A DNA stretch of 37,877 bases from Chara braunii (lineage: Eukaryota > Streptophyta > Charophyceae > Charales > Characeae): contig BFEA01000087.1 in assembly GCA_003427395.1 (NCBI GenBank), positions 1,928,440 to 1,966,316 of the forward strand. The letters run 5' to 3'. Below are positions 9,772 through 18,505 of the stretch, in pieces. The notes beneath the pieces were generated by a model. The model searched no databases, was not told the origin of the DNA, and saw nothing but the letters and a program-made list of their open reading frames with translations. A program made the position numbers and the translations under genes. How positions within the stretch are numbered: the first letter of the stretch is position 1; every line of letters starts with the position of its first letter.

Positions 9772-10826
9772 ACCGATCCCGACTCTCTACCTTCGCTCTC
9801 CCCTCTCTCTTCCCTACCTTCTAGCAGTCTGACCTTTGCCCCCGTCTCTCCTTTCGTCTGGAACCACTTGTCGTTCCGCTTCTCGATTGAAGACAGTAGG
9901 AGCCGTGGTGCGAACATTTCGTCGATCTTTCAGTGTGTCTGGTCGGAGTGCAACTGACGTGGACGAGGGACGTAGAGCACTGCCCTTGGGTCGCATACGT
10001 GGAGCAGTTAATTATCCAAGCGGGGAGGACGGAGGAGGAAGGAGACCTTCTCGGATTTCTATTCGGATAGGTGCGTCCCGGCTATCGACAACAGATCGTA
10101 CAGGAACTCACAATTCTCCTCGCGCAGCTGGTTGACGATCTCCCTCTCGATATCATTTCGCAGTGCGACGAGAACCCAGCCCCGCACGTCTTTTCACGGG
10201 CTTTGACACCCTACCTGCAATGGTCAGCTTGCCTCGAGGAGTTAGGGGGCAACAACAACCCGCCATCGCAACAACCATACTTGGATCCCCGGGGGATAAT
10301 CGACCTCGCTTTCTTTCAACCTCGAACAGCCTCCGAAGACGAAGCGATATCACAAGAGGAAGAGGAGGAGGAGGACGAGGAGGGAAGCGAAGGAGAAGAG
10401 GAAACCCCGGAACAGGGAAGTTACATCGAGCACAGCGAGGGAGAGCAGAGCGACGACGAAGAAGAAGAAGACGAGGTGGAAGAAGAGGAATCTAAGTCGG
10501 AAACCTTGGGAGAAGAGGCGGATTATGTGGAAGAGGAGGAGGAGGATCTCGAGGCGGTGCGGAAGAGAGAAGAAATCGCCGCCGGCAAGCAACAGCTGGA
10601 ATACGCAAACGAAGCAGATCTGCCAATCTCAAACGATCCCGCTAAGGATCCGGAGCCGCCTAAGCCAGAAGATAGGGACCTTGCTGCTGAGACTTCGAGC
10701 GCACCGGCCAGGCGACGACGGAGCCGATCCCCCTCCCCCTCCACCTCAGCCCGTCCCCCAGTTCGAGCTCATACCGATGCGGGGCATCGGACTTCGTCCC
10801 CGATCCTTATCCCGTTGTCCCCTTGA
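9768..10826 (+). pseudogene. Accessory ORF 2 after pol (gypsy A), acidic protein
   Basis: The ATG at 9768 overlaps the preceding stop as ATGA (9768-9771), repeating the previous junction. The frame has TAG 9822, TGA 9888, TAG 9897 and TAG 10068, then stays open to TGA 10824. Between stops it reads as folded-looking protein (CPWVAYVEQLIIQAGRTEEE, then GYRQQIVQELTILLAQLVDD). It is followed by a long Glu/Asp-rich tract at about 10330-10560 and a basic R/S/P-rich end (ARRRRSRSPSPS). Family unknown. An acidic tract followed by an RS-like tail is common in nuclear or chromatin-associated proteins, but that is only suggestive. The joint reading across four stops is an inference. Confidence 0.45.
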
Positions 10827-11181
10827 CCACCTAACGCTCCGCCAGATCACTACCTGCATCACCTTGCCCAGCAATCCCTTCCCCATCGACACCTTCCGCT
10901 TTTTCTACGCCACCCGTCTTGCTATCATGGTTCATCCCCATCCTTCTACCCGGTGCGCCATCCCTGCCTTCTGTCTCCACGCCCTTCTCTCCAGCGCCGC
11001 GTGGCGAGGCCACAACATGGTCGAGGTTTATTGCATGATCACCGAGACTATCCCCGCGTGCGAAAACCACGATCACTTCCGCGTAGCGCTTCTCCGAACT
11101 TTCACGACCCTTTACCCCGACTATCTCGCCTCCCTCCCTCATAGTGGTAATCGATTCTCTCGCTTCCACCGGATCGTTTGA
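10777..11181 (+). CDS. Accessory ORF 3 after pol (gypsy A), unknown protein
   Basis: An uninterrupted frame of 134 residues from the ATG at 10777, overlapping the end of accessory ORF 2 in another frame. It contains FPIDTFRFFYATRLAIMVHP and GHNMVEVYCMITETIPACEN, composition typical of a compact protein rather than low complexity. The same frame is open further upstream, so the start is uncertain; it may instead have been a continuation of accessory ORF 2 lost through a frameshift. No family recognised, and no membrane helix is convincing. It is the last coding segment before the 3' LTR. Confidence 0.42.
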   Translation: MRGIGLRPRSLSRCPLDHLTLRQITTCITLPSNPFPIDTFRFFYATRLAIMVHPHPSTRCAIPAFCLHALLSSAAWRGHNMVEVYCMITETIPACENHDHFRVALLRTFTTLYPDYLASLPHSGNRFSRFHRIV

Positions 11182-11549
11182 TATCAGGAGCTTCCGGAGA
11201 CAGTCGCGGGGTTGGAACGCTTTCCCCCCGCTCCCGACTAACCCACCCCCTCGCCATGCCCCCTGTATCATCTTCCCTTTCCCCTTCCCTTAGGACACTA
11301 ATGTATGGTTGATTGGCACGTGCCACGGTGACGGCACGCACGATCCCCTCCTCGGAATGAAGAGAGCCCATCCTGAGGAAATTGTAGGATAGAGCCACGT
11401 GTGCCACCCTGAATGACTTCCACACTCTTTTGCACGATTGGTGGCAACGTAGAAAGCTCCGCGTGACGATCGGTTAGAGAGACCGACACTTGTCACGATT
11501 CAAGCAAGCAGGAGCTTACTTAAGATTGGAACCCCCTGGGCGTCACATA
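11182..11549 (+). other. Non-coding 3' end of gypsy A before the 3' LTR
   Basis: No gene is seen here. A short inverted repeat lies near 11320 (CGTGCC, 8 bases, GGCACG). No clear polypurine tract precedes the 3' LTR. Instead the border reads TGGGCGTCACA, TA, then the LTR start, so 11541-11556 is the perfect palindrome CGTCACATATGTGACG. The 11 bases TGGGCGTCACA equal the end of the LTR. Confidence 0.6.
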
Positions 11550-11965
11550 TGTGACGAACCAATTTCTGTTCCGCGCGATCTTCTGCGCGATGATAATGAG
11601 GGGTCCTAAGATGGGAAGGTTGGGCCAATTACGAGAGATCGGGATTGAGGGAAAATTGCATCAGTGTCCTCGCTTTTTCGTCTCTCGTTGTTTTTTTTCG
11701 GACAGCTGGGTTCAGGGTCGGGCAAGTCCTGAGATGGCCGTTTGAGTGGCTGGCGCACCGACAGGGCACGATTAATAATGGTTGACGTCACTTCTTTCCT
11801 GTTCTGTTGTCGAATTTTAGGCGCGGAGATCGCGCGAGAATCTTCGCTTCGATTTTTTCGAATTTTCCTTTTTTTTTTCTTCTTTTGAATCTTGTCGAGC
11901 CTTGACGGCTCTCGGAACTTCGGATTTTTTTTTCGGAATTAGTATTTCTTTTTGCATTAGCTAGG

Positions 11966-12002
11966 AATTTAGGAATTTAGGAATTTAGGAATTTAGGAAT
12001 TC
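11966..12002 (+). repeat. Expanded AGGAATTT tandem repeat in the 3' LTR
   Basis: About five copies of an 8-base unit are present here, where the 5' LTR has about two (near 1468-1483). This is slippage after integration or between element generations. Confidence 0.75.
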
Positions 12003-12696
12003 GGGATTTCTTTTGCTGGGCGCTGTCTTTTTTGCGCACTTCTTTTTGCAGCCGCAACGGAGTTCTTATTAGTCGGCGCCCTTAATCTTGCAAGTAACTC
12101 TAAATTCTGTACTTTTTTGGCGGGGGCCATTGTAACTGTATCTTTCTTCTTGAGCTTCGTCTTTCCCGCTCTCCCTTCCCCTTCTGCTGTGCCTAGTTAG
12201 CCCGCGGCTTGCATGCTCGGATCGATGAGTGGAGAGTGGCTACGTCCCCCACGCCTCGGTCTGGCCATGCAGAACGTAGGCGCTCCCTCTCCTAATCTCT
12301 TTTCTAAGTCCTTGCAATTCCGTGTTCTTCGCGCATGAATGCACACTAAAAATTATGGCTGCGCGATTAGATAACTCTCTTAACCAGCCGTTGGAAACTC
12401 AGGGTAGCACGATCAGTGAGGGTCGGCTCACGAGCGAAGTAAGAGGTGAGTTGAAGTGGGAGTCGGGCGACCCGACGAGCTGGTGCCGAATGCGCAGGGT
12501 TGATGCGTGGGGCTACGACGAATTGTAGGGCGCGGGCGAACCTAACGGGTGCAAGAGGACTAAGCGGGGTGACAACTTCGTGGGTTGGTGCATGACGACG
12601 GACTGTCCGCATCGGAGAGAGAGAGAGGAAGAGGGAGCTGAGGTTGATGGATGTGGATTTGCAGTTTTCTTTGTCTTTTCTCCCTCTTTGCTTTTG

Positions 12697-12705
12697 TATA
12701 TAAAT
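12697..12705 (+). promoter_or_regulatory. TATA-like motif in the 3' LTR-specific segment
   Basis: TATATAAAT lies in the roughly 263-bp segment present only in the 3' LTR. It is an alternative core promoter candidate. The 5' LTR lacks it but keeps the other TATA motif at 1817, whereas the 3' LTR has lost that one. Which motif the family uses cannot be decided here. Confidence 0.35.
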
Positions 12706-13309
12706 TTTGATATCGGCTCATGGCGACTCACCCGTTTTCTTTTGCTTTCGAGATCCTTGTCGCGGTTTCAGCCTGCGCTCGTTTTACGATTGATCTCGAT
12801 CTCGTTTGTTGTGTGTTTTGTCGAATGAATGGATGAACGAATGTCATGTTTGTTGCTTTTCTTTTGTCTGGTCCTTGCCTTCGCTTGTCATTTTGATACA
12901 CTCGTGAGCATACTAGAAACTTCTGTGTAGTCGTTATTACTGCTTCCGTTGCTGTTTATTCCTTTCTGAGCCACTGTTGTTGCTGTGATGCCCGATGTGT
13001 AATAGCACCTTGCCTGCTGAGGAACGATTGCGTGCGGGATCACGGAGTGATTATATGATTGGGTAGTGGTTTGACCAAAGCGAATACCTCGCGGGGATGC
13101 ATGTAAGCGCGATCTGATCTGCGCAACCTACACGTATCCACGCACGCCGATTCGCGACCATTGACGAACTTGACACCCTTGATATTGGATTGGCGGGATT
13201 TTTCCTTCCCCCACGCACCGAAACGGATAGGAGTTTCCGATATCACATCGGAAAATCTCCTTGCCGGTTAGACGCGTGTGGAAGAATTCCATCACACTGT
13301 AATGATAAG

Positions 13310-13780
13310 ATGCCGAGCTCCTGGGACTCGGACCCTTGGGTGAGAGAGTGTATTAGGCAAAGATACTCGGAATTCCCCTGCCTAACCGAGAATCGATTGT
13401 GCCCCAGGGAGTTTCACTGCGCCACAACCAGTGATCCGAGGTGCCCCGATTTTCCCACTTCGCACAACACGCAATATTTCATATCCCCCGACTTCGTCGT
13501 TATCTCTACCAATTTCCCTCCCTTCCGTCTCCTCCTCCCGTATCACCAACTCACGGTGGTTCTGTGGAATTCCATCGCCCCGTACTGGCCCCGCACGCCC
13601 TGCAGAAATTGCCGGCGACGCAGCAACCGACGAGCCGCTGAAAGAGGGCCTAACCCAAACGCGCGACGACAGACGCCACATGTCTGCACTCAAAGGTCCG
13701 ACTCATCGGGAACACAACCATCCCGGGCGGGCCTCTCCCCGAACCGCCGCCCCCAAAACAGACGGATCGGGCGGCCTTGA
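13310..13780 (+). CDS. LTR-encoded ORF, 3' LTR copy (156 aa)
   Basis: This is the better-preserved copy of the LTR frame, with ATG at 13310 (MPSSWDSDPWVRECIRQRYS) and TGA at 13778-13780. The core reads FVVISTNFPPFRLLLPYHQL, then IAPYWPRTPCRNC with a C-x2-C pair; an Arg/Pro/Asn-rich basic tail follows. The N-terminal part has four further cysteines. It shares ECIRQRYSEF-type and LPYH-LT--PW-type blocks with the minus-strand LTR ORF at 24116-24685. Family unknown, no membrane segment. It lies downstream of the LTR promoter candidates, so in an intact element it would be translated first, from the 5' LTR copy. Confidence 0.6.
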   Translation: MPSSWDSDPWVRECIRQRYSEFPCLTENRLCPREFHCATTSDPRCPDFPTSHNTQYFISPDFVVISTNFPPFRLLLPYHQLTVVLWNSIAPYWPRTPCRNCRRRSNRRAAERGPNPNARRQTPHVCTQRSDSSGTQPSRAGLSPNRRPQNRRIGRP

Positions 13781-14023
13781 ATGCACCGCGCATGCCATCT
13801 GCCTTATGCTGCACGACATCGAACGCCCACAGACCGAAAGCAACCCGCCCCCTTAGCTCTATTGCATCTATGCCCCTGAAACTTTGCCACAGGAGATCTC
13901 AGTTCCGACCTGGGACTCCACCCCCACTTTCCCAAAAATCCTTGGCACACCCCTTTTTGCACTTCCAGGCCCATATCCCACTCCGATGAGGAAGTCGCGC
14001 CGGGCGTGAGGTTGGGCGTCACA

Positions 14024-14027
14024 ATGC
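14024..14027 (+). repeat. Target-site duplication ATGC, right copy
   Basis: This pairs with 1045-1048. It directly follows the LTR end CGTCACA and begins the resumed PLE ORF1 frame. Confidence 0.88.
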
Positions 14028-14677
14028 GTATGGAGGTGTCTAAGCACATGGGTGGTTTGAGAGAGGAACTCATCTACCTATGTGAGCGCGGTGATCACTA
14101 GGAGGAGGAAGCCTGACGCGGTGCTAAAGGAAAGAAGAAGATCGAGGTGCCGACGTCAGATGATGAGACCTATGACTCCAACGAAAGTGAGGTTGAAGCT
14201 TTAAGCAACCGTGCGGAACAACTCGTCATTTTCGAGAAGCGGAAGCGCGCCGAGGATCGACACTTAGGTGATAGCCCGCCAATGGAAACTCCAGCGAAGA
14301 AGACTGCTAAGCGGCGCCTACACCTGAGTGTAAGGCATCCACCAATGAAGCGCTCACCAATCGTGTTGACGCCACGCCGCTGCGCCACAAGCAGGAAGAA
14401 GATCCCGGCACCGTCGGGATCGTGCGGAAAACTCAAGTTTGTCACAGATAATCTTCGTGAACTAGGCAAACTGAACGTTGATGAACTTAAGCGCTTGTGT
14501 GCTCAAGAGGACGTGCAGCTGGGTACCGAATGCAGGAAGATGCAAATCATCTTAGCACTTGCGGATAAGCGTACCCAAGTGGCATATGGCGCGGAGGAAC
14601 ACGTGGACGATACCGGTGTGCGAGTCAAAGACGACGAACAGCAGGCTGTTGCGAGTGATGAAAGTACAAATGCGTGA
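14024..14677 (+). pseudogene. PLE ORF1, 3' part: SAP-like domain
   Basis: This continues ORF1 after gypsy A in the frame of the coiled coil (MRMEVSKHMGGLREELIYLC). It has in-frame TAG at 14099 and TGA at 14114, then is open to TGA 14675. An acidic then basic stretch with KR clusters precedes a helix-turn-helix-like segment at about 14447-14578, LRELGKLNVDELKRLCAQED, then LGTECRKMQIILALADK. The spacing and Leu/Lys pattern fit a SAP (SAF-A/B, Acinus, PIAS) DNA-binding motif. A DNA or chromatin contact role in target-primed insertion is inferred. ORF2 starts about 130 bases downstream. Confidence 0.65.
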
Positions 14678-14805
14678 AGTACCCAGGACCTTTGGTTTCT
14701 TTGTAATCGCTTGATTGAGTTTTGCAAGAAATTTGTGACTGATGCGGTGGTGGAGAAGTTATTCTGGTTTGTTGTCATCATCCTAGCCTTAGAAGGGAAG
14801 ATTAG

Positions 14806-17556
14806 ATGGCTATGGAAGTGCACGGAAGCATGGGTAGCACCGTAGCGCTCTACGCAAAGCAGGGTATTCGGGCCTTCACGGAAGAACAAGGCTGTGTGTA
14901 TATTCTCACATCGCCCTTCTGTAAAGCACAATACATAGGGCAGACTAATAGGGGTGCTCGTATCCGTTGGTCTGAGCATGTTTCCGTTTACAAGCGGGGT
15001 CTAAGGAAGAATCACATATATCGATGGTGGCGTGTATTTGGTATTGAGTCCTATGTGCTTATACCGGTGGATTGCCGTACGACTACTGAGCTGTTACTTC
15101 TGGAGCAAGTATATATTCGTCGATGGTCTCCAATACTGAACACGGCCGCAAAGAGTTGTAAACAACATGCCAGGAGTAGTGGAAGAAAAGGACGTAGGGA
15201 GCGTAGCAGACAACAGGACGATAGATCTCGCCGAGAGCCTGCGACTTTTACTCCAGTACGGGCAAAGATCGGTGAAGGCGGAATGTACAGCATGGGGATA
15301 TACCGCATGCTCGCGGATATGGAGGAGGCTTGCACTCAGACCTTTACCATGCATACCGCAAGGGGCAACGTTTGGTGTGGTGGTTGGAATTCTGTGCGCA
15401 ACTCGTTTGGGGATTCTGTAGTGCGACGGGAGGGTGTATGTTGTAAATTGAGGGAGTGCAAATCTTGGATAGAACAAGGCGGGACTGTGGAGTTTAGGCA
15501 GTTGAGGCGTTGGAAACCCAAGATTGGACCTGATAAGAAATTTATGGGGTTTATCTTGCGTAATCCATACCGTATGGGGGCGCTGAAGCGATGCTCGCTC
15601 GAAGTGTTGATCAGATTGAATGGGGTGGCTGCTGATTTTCAGAAGGCCAATACAACCTCTTTCTTGCGCAGGTTAATTTCGCGCACAGTGAAGGACGTCT
15701 ATGGTTGGAGTCTTAACGCGAAGATGATTGTTCGTATTAAATTTGATGACCGTATTAAGTTGGTGGAAGTTCGCAAGCTGCTGAACGACAGGATCAAGGA
15801 ACTGCAGATTCCTGTCTGCATGAAGAACCTTGCACGTAACAAGGTCCGGATCGTTTGGGTTAAGAACCCTTCAATTGTGGTGTTGTTGCACAACCAGCGC
15901 TCGTTCGCGAAAGCTGAAGTGCTTACCTGTACCTGTACAGGGCTTCCCTACCCTCGGGTAGGAGATCACGTGCAGTTTAGATTGCAGGAGTTGGAGGACG
16001 TTGATCCTCTAATATTCAACGCTAATAACGTGCCGAGGCACAATCATCTCAACTGCGGTACGTTGCTGCGTCAGGAGTTGGCCGATGGGATTCAATCCTG
16101 GGCTAACTTCCGTGGACAGACACCTTTTATTGGTGAGGGCGATGCGACACGCTGCATGACGACAACGATCGACAAAAAATCACGTTTTATTGATGTCAAC
16201 ACAGTGCAGGAGATCAAGGTGCGTATGAATGGCCTGGTTTTAACTCCGTTGGATAGGAATGCTGGCGAGACGCTTGTACTGTGTCCTAAAGTGTACTTCG
16301 AGGCGATGATGAACCTTTTTGTCAGTAATTCTGGCTATATTGTGATGAGTAAGGAGGAAGTAGACGTGAAGTTGTGTATGCGGGAAGAAGCAAAGAATGA
16401 AGGGCTGCTACCTTTTGTTAGATGGGAGAAGAAGGGGAAATTTGGTGAAGCCTACGTGATGCCCAAAAACAAGGACTTGACAAGGTTTCGGCCGATCTGC
16501 CCCACCTACATGGAACCTACTGTCAGGACATGTAAAGCTGTAGCCAAGGCTCTTAATCATTTGTTGAATGCTCTCCCCATGTAGTGTCATTTCAACCTGA
16601 AGTCGGTGTCGGATTTGGTTCCAAGATTGGAGGCGGTTAACAGGAAGATTGGGCATATGATTGACGGTAACAAGCTTCCGTCCGTGATGTCATACGACAT
16701 CAAGGACATGTTCTGCAAATTACCGCACATTGATATTGTCAAGGCGGTGGATTGGATTGTTGACTTCCATCTCAGCAAGGGTAGGGAGTCGGTGCGTGTG
16801 AACACACGGGGTAAAGGCAGTTCTTTCGGGCGAATGACAGGCGATGACCACTGGCGTCAGATCAATCTTCATGAGATTAAGACGTTCATACGGTTTGAAC
16901 TACGGCATACATATACACGTGCAACGAGTGTATTGTTGAAACAAGTGGTGGGCATCCCGATGGGAAAAAGCACAAGCCCACCACTTGCGTGTATCATGTG
17001 TGCTTTTGCAGAGTTTCGTTTTCTGCAAGGTCTGGGGAACGTGAGTCGGAATGTCTTTGGTCTGCGGCTGATGGATGACGTCAGCCTGATTGTTGTACAG
17101 TGACGCAAGTGCCCGATGAGCGTCGACGAGATCAGGGAGGCTTTTGAGGTATGCTGTCCTAGCAACTTACAGCTAAAACGATTACGATGGCTTGGGTGAA
17201 TGGGACTTCCTAGGTACGCGAATGGTCGCAGAAGCCATTCAACATATGTTAGTTGCTTCCAGATGACTAAGAACGACGTGTCAATCTGGGAAAGCGACGT
17301 GTTGGAATTTAAGAATGGCCAATCGTATCGTTCTTGGGGCAGTAAGCTCCAGAAGAGTGCAGCACTTTCGAGTCAACTGCACCGCATCGATCGCAACACA
17401 AATCGAAGATGGATGATACCTATGCGCGTCTTGGATTTGACGAGGGAGTGTCGTATGAAGGATTTCCCATCGCTGTTGGTTGAAAGGGTAATTCGTTGTT
17501 TTGCTGGTGGTAGGGATCAGATTTGGTCAACGACAGTGGACTGGTTGTACAATTAG
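14806..17556 (+). pseudogene. PLE ORF2: GIY-YIG endonuclease plus Penelope-type reverse transcriptase
   Basis: The ATG at 14806 directly follows an in-frame TAG. Residues 29-113 form a GIY-YIG nuclease: CVYILTSPF, QYIGQTNRGARIRWSEH with the catalytic-type Arg, and a Glu in LLLLEQVYIRRWSPILN (E100). A C-T-C ... H segment (residues 375-388) may be a zinc-binding spacer. The RT follows: LTPLDRNAGETLVLCP, MPKNKDLTRFRPICP, SYDIKDMF, GIPMGKSTSPPLA, and LMDD at codons 755-758 (17068-17079), then a thumb-like end (SWGSKLQKSAALSSQLHRID). In-frame stops are TAG 16582, TGA 17101 and one near 17188, with possible extra frameshifts around 17170-17270. ORF2 would nick DNA and prime reverse transcription; this copy is dead. 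Confidence 0.88.
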
Positions 17557-18300
17557 TCATGCTCTTTAGATCCGCGCCGGTTGGATGTATGTAACCTTCG
17601 CACACGAGTTTTTTCGGAGTGTTTCACGTTGCCTTTTGTTCTTTGTTTTTTCTATTTTTCTGTTTTTGTCTTTGTTTTGTTTTGTCCTGTTTTGTTTTGT
17701 TATCTTGTTCGGTGATCCGTGGCATTACGCAATCGATGTGTCAGAGGTAGAACGTGAGTTTCGGAGGATGGGACAGGGGTCTGACTGTTTTTCCTGCCCT
17801 CCGACTTTGGACCCCGGGTACTCGGAAAGGGCCCTGAGCTTACGCTTGGACCTTTTGGATCCGTCGGGTTTTGTCCCTTTGCCTTTTTTGGCCTTTTGGG
17901 CTTTTTGGGGGGCTTTTCCGGTAGGTCTTGTCGTACGGCTTTTTTGGCGGCGTTTGGCTGCAGTATGTCTGCTCTTTCCAGCACCCCCAGCGTTAGCTTG
18001 GGTTGTTGTCTGAAAAAAAAAAAAAAAAAAAAAAAAAAGGTAGACGGGGGGCTGTGCGATAATGGCCATACCCCTTTGTCGTTTTTCAGTTGTTTTGGTA
18101 ATCGGACGGCCTGGTGTCTTTGATCGCAGTGTAATATAGACTGATGGCCTGTTCTATATATAGGATTATTGCTATGCCGAAACTCTTTCNGGGTCNGACG
18201 CTGACGGACCNGTNGACATTTTCCGGAGATGCNNCAGGATAAGCAGCGGAGGTGGGGTTCGTGGTCAGCAGGTATAGTCCAAGGGTTGACGAAGGTTGTT
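17557..18300 (+). other. PLE 3' non-coding region
   Basis: The region is T/G-rich after ORF2, with TTTTG runs at 17640-17702 and a 26-base A tract at 18013-18038. A frame across 17585-18013 is low-complexity Phe/Leu/Trp and not believable as a gene. Several unresolved bases lie at 18190-18234. The start of the right pseudo-LTR cannot be placed because the left copy begins before the window. Confidence 0.6.
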
Positions 18301-18343
18301 CCCCCTGATGAGACCGCGTGGCGGCGGTTGAAACCGGTCGGGG
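18301..18343 (+). ncRNA. Hammerhead ribozyme (type I, minimal stem III) in the right pseudo-LTR
   Basis: All conserved core bases are present in order. Stem I is CCCC (18301-18304) with GGGG (18340-18343). The CUGAUGA core is at 18305-18311. Stem II is GACCGC (18312-18317) with GCGGTT (18324-18329), six pairs including one G-U, and a six-base loop. GAA is at 18330-18332. Stem III is ACC/GGT (18333-18338), and the cleavage site follows GGTC at 18339. The three-pair stem III has no loop and is self-complementary (ACCGGT), so activity would be expected as a dimer or tandem RNA, as reported for minimal ribozymes in Penelope-like elements and retrozymes. It would process tandem PLE transcripts. 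Confidence 0.87.
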
Positions 18344-18371
18344 TGCCATACCCGCCGGGTTACGAGTTTTG

Positions 18372-18505
18372 TATGAAGCAATACTAAGCAATACTGTTCG
18401 GATTTTTTGGATTTGCGTCCTGAGAGTCTTGAACTCTGTGCGTGAGTGTGCTTGCATGCCATGTACATGTGATCTTGCTTACATCACCTCTGTCGGTAAT
18501 CAACC
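18372..18505 (+). repeat. Right PLE pseudo-LTR, portion shared with the window start
   Basis: This matches 1-134 with one visible difference (18467 A versus 96 G) and ends at AATCAACC, where the two flanks diverge. The repeat must extend left of 18372 to include the ribozyme. Position 18505 is taken as the right end of the PLE. Confidence 0.9.

Larger units (their letters stand above)
1049..14023 (+). mobile_element. Ty3/gypsy-type LTR retrotransposon A, nested in the PLE
   Basis: The element has direct long repeats at 1049-3218 and 11550-14023, a tRNA-Met-like PBS, gag, protease, RT, RNase H, a PHD finger, integrase, and three further ORFs. RT before integrase places it in Ty3/gypsy. It is flanked by 4-bp ATGC duplications. 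The LTR begins TGTGACG and ends CGTCACA. The gag-protease-RT-RNase H part reads in one frame apart from stops; frameshifts follow near 7585, 8570 and 9015. Protease and integrase active-site substitutions also argue against activity. The two LTRs differ by point changes, a roughly 263-bp segment and repeat number, so the insertion is not recent. Confidence 0.92.
11550..14023 (+). repeat. 3' LTR of gypsy A
   Basis: This is the fuller of the two LTRs. It starts TGTGACG and ends GTTGGGCGTCACA at 14023, next to the ATGC duplication. An AGGAATTT 8-mer is expanded near 11966-12002 compared with the 5' LTR. It contains a roughly 263-bp segment missing from the 5' LTR, holding a TATATAAAT motif, a short GA run near 12617, and the LTR ORF. 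Outside these, 11550-13300 contains no recognised gene. Confidence 0.92.
1..18505 (+). mobile_element. Penelope-like retroelement (permuted, N-terminal GIY-YIG), interrupted by gypsy A
   Basis: Bases 1-134 recur at 18372-18505 in the same orientation with one visible difference (position 96, G versus A). Direct terminal repeats of this sort are the pseudo-LTRs of Penelope-like elements. Between them lie, in order, a leader, ORF1 (CCHC knuckle, coiled coil, SAP-like), ORF2 (GIY-YIG then RT), a T-rich 3' region, and a right repeat with a hammerhead ribozyme. Without the nested gypsy element (1049-14023) the visible PLE is about 5.5 kb. The nuclease precedes the RT, unlike classical Penelope, where it follows; this matches the Naiad/Chlamys type. 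The left end lies before the window. Both ORFs carry stops, so the copy is dead. The family assignment is strong; the exact subfamily is an inference. Confidence 0.88.

Noticed and set aside
9289-11181. Envelope gene of a retrovirus-like element
   Set aside because: None of the three frames shows a signal peptide, a cleavage-site-like basic motif followed by a hydrophobic peptide, or a membrane anchor.
17585-18013. Open frame of 142 codons after PLE ORF2
   Set aside because: It is Phe/Leu/Trp-rich, derived from T/G-rich repeats, with no motif, and lies in the 3' region of the PLE.
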